NCBI GenBank assembly: GCA_035358715.1
Contig: DAOPPX010000167.1
Coordinates: 1 to 8,504 of the forward strand
Direction: 5' to 3'
DNA length: 8,504 nt
Source of the DNA: UBA8199 sp035358715
GTDB lineage: Bacteria > Verrucomicrobiota > Verrucomicrobiia > Limisphaerales > UBA8199
A program made the translations under genes and the position numbers. Position 1 is the stretch's first letter. Each line of letters opens with the position of its first letter. Below, in pieces: positions 6,299 to 8,504 of the stretch. The notes under the pieces are model-generated. The model did not search any database and had not been told where the DNA came from. It worked only from the letters and a program-made list of their open reading frames with translations.

Positions 6299-6856
6299 AT
6301 GCCTGACCAGGCGGCGGTATTGGTGATTGATGTGCAGACGGGCCTGTTCAGCGCGAAGCCCCCGCCGTTCGAAGCTGACGCCGTCATCGCTCGCATCAAC
6401 GCGGTCACCGCGCAGGCCCGCCAGGCCGGCGCCCCGGTCATCTTCATCCAGCAAGACGGCGAACCGGGCCAAGAGGACCTGGTCCCGTTCACCGAGGGCT
6501 GGAAGCTGCACCCGGACCTCCAGGTCCGCCCCGGCGAGTTGGTCATTCGCAAGACCACCTGCGATGCGTTCTATGGCACCGCTCTCGAATCGGAGCTTCG
6601 GTCGCGCGGCATCACAACCTTGCTGTTGATGGGTTTTGCCACCGACTTCTGCGTTGACTCGACCCTCCGCAGCGCGGCGAGCAAGGGCTTCCGCATCATT
6701 GTCGTAACCGATGCGCACACGACTGCGGACAACCCGATTCTCAAGGCGGAATTGGTCATAAAGCACCACAACTGGGCCTGGGCCAATTGCATCTCCCCCA
6801 AAGGCGTGACGGTCCTCGAGGCCGCTGAGGTGTGTTTTCGGCCCGTTGGCAGGTAA
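6299..6856 (+). CDS. Isochorismatase-family cysteine hydrolase
   Basis: A 185-residue cytoplasmic hydrolase of the isochorismatase-like superfamily (nicotinamidases, N-carbamoylsarcosine amidases, isochorismatases). The catalytic triad is visible: Asp11 in LVIDVQTGLF, Lys85 in VIRKTTCDAF and Cys118 in GFATDFCVDST. TDAHTTAD (137-144) after the nucleophile is the usual conserved loop. Length is normal. The nicotinamidase metal triad is not evident, so a small amidase of unknown substrate is more likely than PncA. It starts 30 bp after the putative antitoxin gene. A purine-rich AAGGGG lies about 20 bp upstream of the ATG, too far for a standard ribosome binding site. Confidence 0.88.
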   Translation: MPDQAAVLVIDVQTGLFSAKPPPFEADAVIARINAVTAQARQAGAPVIFIQQDGEPGQEDLVPFTEGWKLHPDLQVRPGELVIRKTTCDAFYGTALESELRSRGITTLLLMGFATDFCVDSTLRSAASKGFRIIVVTDAHTTADNPILKAELVIKHHNWAWANCISPKGVTVLEAAEVCFRPVGR

Positions 6857-7002
6857 GCGAGGCGCACATTCTGCCCGCATGCGCCGCGACCGGGTCAGGC
6901 TTGCCTTCCAGTGGCCGGGTCCCGCCGTCGGTCCCGTTTTGTGAGCAGCAAGCCGGCGGCCTTCTTAAGGGATCGGGAATAGAATCGTCGGGCAGGTGAG
7001 CC

Positions 7003-8316
7003 TCACAGCGCCAGCAACACCCCCTGCCCGGCAGTGAGCCAAAGCCCGTTCTTCTGGTCAAAGGCGGACAGTGAGCCGTCCACGGCCGAAACGACCCTGA
7101 TGGGACCGCGGGGGTGCGCGAGGGTCAGGACAAACTTCGCCGACTGCTCCAAGCTCAGGTTGACGACCATCACGTAGGGCTGCCCGTTAACGTGCCGGAA
7201 CTCGCCGACCATAACCGGCGTGGCGCAGGAGATTGCTTCGACCAACCTGCCTGGCAGCAGCGGCAGGCCCTCCACCGGCGCAGGCGCGCTGAAGAAGACG
7301 CCGGTCGAACTCAGCCGGCTCATGACGGGCGCCAGGGCCGCCACCTGGGAGTTCACGTCCCGCAGGTAAACCCAGGTGAGAGTCTTGAGGCCCGCCGGAT
7401 CAATGGGCGTGTATTTGTAACCCGGCCCGTAGTAGTTGTACCACGTAACACCGCGATACCCGGCAGCCAGGGTCGTATAGGCCTGGAACTGCAGGTTCGC
7501 GGGCGAGGGTATCGGCGTGTGGGAACGGATTTGGTTGGCGCAGACAATGTTCAGGAAAGGAAGCTGATGCTCCTGCGCCACGCGCCGCACCTCCAGCAGG
7601 TTGCGATAGTAGCTCGCCGCCTTGACCTTGTTCTTGAGGTCGTCCGAGAACTGCACCATGTAGTTGTCGTAGCTGATCACCTGCGGCTTCACCTCGGCCA
7701 CGAAGCGCTCCAGGTACTCGGTGTAGTTGGAGGTGCCGAGCTGCGACATGTCGGGCGCGCCGAGCGTGGCGTAATCGGGATACAGGTTGATGTAGGCCAG
7801 CTTGCCCGGCGCATATTTCTTCACTGCCGCCACGGCCCTGCCCAATGCCGGGAAATCCACGATGCCCGGTTCGTCCATGATGTAGTAACCCTTGAGCGCC
7901 GGGCTCCTGCCGGCGGCCCGGATGAGCTGCTGGACGCGCCTTTCAATCTCCTCGCCCGGAAGCTTCTTCCATTCGCGCCGGTAGGCGGGCGAGAGGGTCT
8001 TGTCGTCCCCGGCCGGCAGGACAATGGCGCCGAGCCCAAGTTTCTCGCAGCGCCGAAGGTCCTTGGCCCACACGAAGCCGGCCATGTTGAAATGGCAGTC
8101 CGCGATGCTCTCCAGCCCGTTTTGCCGCCGTTCGACAAACGGCGCCTTCCAGCCGTGGTAGGGACTCCACGGCAGGATGGGAAAGAAGTGCGGCTTCGTG
8201 AAGTCACTGGAATCGAACCGCCCCGCCGAAGCGCCAAATGCGCAAGTGGTCAGGATCAGGCTGAGCATGCATAAGGCTCGGGGACTTGGCAGTAGATTTT
8301 CGGATAATCGGCTCAT
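7003..8316 (-). CDS. Secreted TIM-barrel glycoside-hydrolase-like protein
   Basis: A 437-residue protein. The start is ATG 8316 because it begins a signal peptide: basic residues in the first 13, a hydrophobic core ALCMLSLILTTCAF (14-27) and a likely cleavage after FGASAG. The open frame upstream to 8490 is Gly/Pro-rich and not convincing. The mature protein has barrel-like alternation: HFFPILPW (43-50), GLGAIVLPAG (94-103), LKGYYIMDEPG (141-151) with a strand-end Glu149 as candidate catalytic acid, KLAYINLYPDY (172-182), QVISYDNYM (212-220) with Asp217, PFLNIVCAN (253-261) and QAYTTLAAGYRGVTWYNYYG (278-297). After about residue 355 a beta-rich C-terminal domain follows (VMVVNLSLEQSAKFVL). 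This layout resembles GH42-like or related glycosidases followed by a beta-sandwich, but I cannot name the family. It converges on the isochorismatase gene. No ribosome binding site is seen. Confidence 0.75.
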   Translation of the reverse strand: MSRLSENLLPSPRALCMLSLILTTCAFGASAGRFDSSDFTKPHFFPILPWSPYHGWKAPFVERRQNGLESIADCHFNMAGFVWAKDLRRCEKLGLGAIVLPAGDDKTLSPAYRREWKKLPGEEIERRVQQLIRAAGRSPALKGYYIMDEPGIVDFPALGRAVAAVKKYAPGKLAYINLYPDYATLGAPDMSQLGTSNYTEYLERFVAEVKPQVISYDNYMVQFSDDLKNKVKAASYYRNLLEVRRVAQEHQLPFLNIVCANQIRSHTPIPSPANLQFQAYTTLAAGYRGVTWYNYYGPGYKYTPIDPAGLKTLTWVYLRDVNSQVAALAPVMSRLSSTGVFFSAPAPVEGLPLLPGRLVEAISCATPVMVGEFRHVNGQPYVMVVNLSLEQSAKFVLTLAHPRGPIRVVSAVDGSLSAFDQKNGLWLTAGQGVLLAL

Positions 8317-8362
8317 AGTCGGCAAACGAGGCTCGGGATTCTGGCCGGCAGTCTTGCCGCGC

Positions 8363-8386
8363 CCCGGGCAAAGCGTCAAGCCCGGG
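8363..8386. promoter_or_regulatory. Inverted repeat upstream of the secreted hydrolase gene
   Basis: CCCGGGC at 8363-8369 and GCCCGGG at 8380-8386 form perfect 7-bp arms around a 10-nt spacer, 47 bp upstream of the hydrolase start. On the minus strand the spacer begins with TTGACG, a good -35-like hexamer, but no matching -10 lies 16-18 bp further on. The site could be an operator overlapping a promoter, or a leader hairpin. In DNA this GC-rich, short arms can arise by chance. Confidence 0.25.
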
Positions 8387-8504
8387 AGTGTGACTGCCAG
8401 ACCGGGAAACTCGGGTCCCTCTTGCACCCAGCCGAACCCTGAGGCCTGCCCCGGCGACAATGCCCCGGTTCCGTCCCCTCCCCGTCCCAATACCGTAGTA
8501 CCTC

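Noticed and set aside
6895..7002. 35-codon open frame continuing in phase after the TGA of the secreted hydrolase gene (minus strand)
   Set aside because: It looks mildly protein-like (Lys/Arg-rich) and could suggest readthrough or a lost C-terminus. However, 35 open codons are common by chance at this GC content and no recoding signal is seen.
6857..7002. Terminator search between the convergent isochorismatase and hydrolase genes
   Set aside because: Only weak partial palindromes are present (around GCATGC and CCTTCTTAAGG), and the GTCCCG direct repeats before TTTT do not form a stable stem, so no terminator is called.
8317..8490. 58-codon N-terminal extension of the secreted hydrolase
   Set aside because: It is Gly/Pro-rich, resembles non-coding GC-rich DNA, and would bury the clear signal peptide that starts at 8316.

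Overview
The window is GC-rich bacterial chromosome, by eye a little over 60% GC. It most resembles the PVC group, in particular an uncultured verrucomicrobium of the Pedosphaera/Limisphaerales kind. That placement is an inference. It rests on gene style (a threonyl-tRNA synthetase without a TGS domain, a D-aminoacylase-like protein lacking the HxH motif, a secreted TIM-barrel-type protein), on starts that mostly lack a Shine-Dalgarno sequence, and on a GxxExxY fragment bracketed by CACAGATGG-type repeats. No rRNA, tRNA or CRISPR array was seen.

Layout: (1) 24-179, minus: an overlooked small open frame of 51 codons with protein-like sequence, divergent from the next gene. (2) 186-1835, plus: amidohydrolase of the D-aminoacylase family. 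(3) 1921-3480, plus: membrane-anchored spermidine-synthase-like protein. (4) 3484-3707: a 224-bp element with 28-bp terminal inverted repeats (27 of 28 positions match). It encloses the C-terminal third or so of a GxxExxY (PD-(D/E)XK superfamily) gene and ends 10 bp before the next start codon. (5) 3718-5592, plus: thrS. (6) 5602-6069 and 6074-6268, plus: PIN-domain toxin followed by a probable small antitoxin. (7) 6299-6856, plus: isochorismatase-family cysteine hydrolase. (8) 6857-7002: gap between convergent genes with no convincing terminator. (9) 7003-8316, minus: secreted hydrolase-like protein, with a short inverted repeat in its upstream region.

The genes do not form one pathway. thrS, the PIN gene, the small antitoxin gene and perhaps the isochorismatase gene are closely spaced on one strand and could be co-transcribed. 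The toxin-antitoxin pair looks like an accessory insertion behind a housekeeping gene. The most unusual object is the inverted-repeat element upstream of thrS. It looks like an internally deleted, non-autonomous derivative of a unit in which a GxxExxY nuclease-fold gene sits between short-period terminal repeats.
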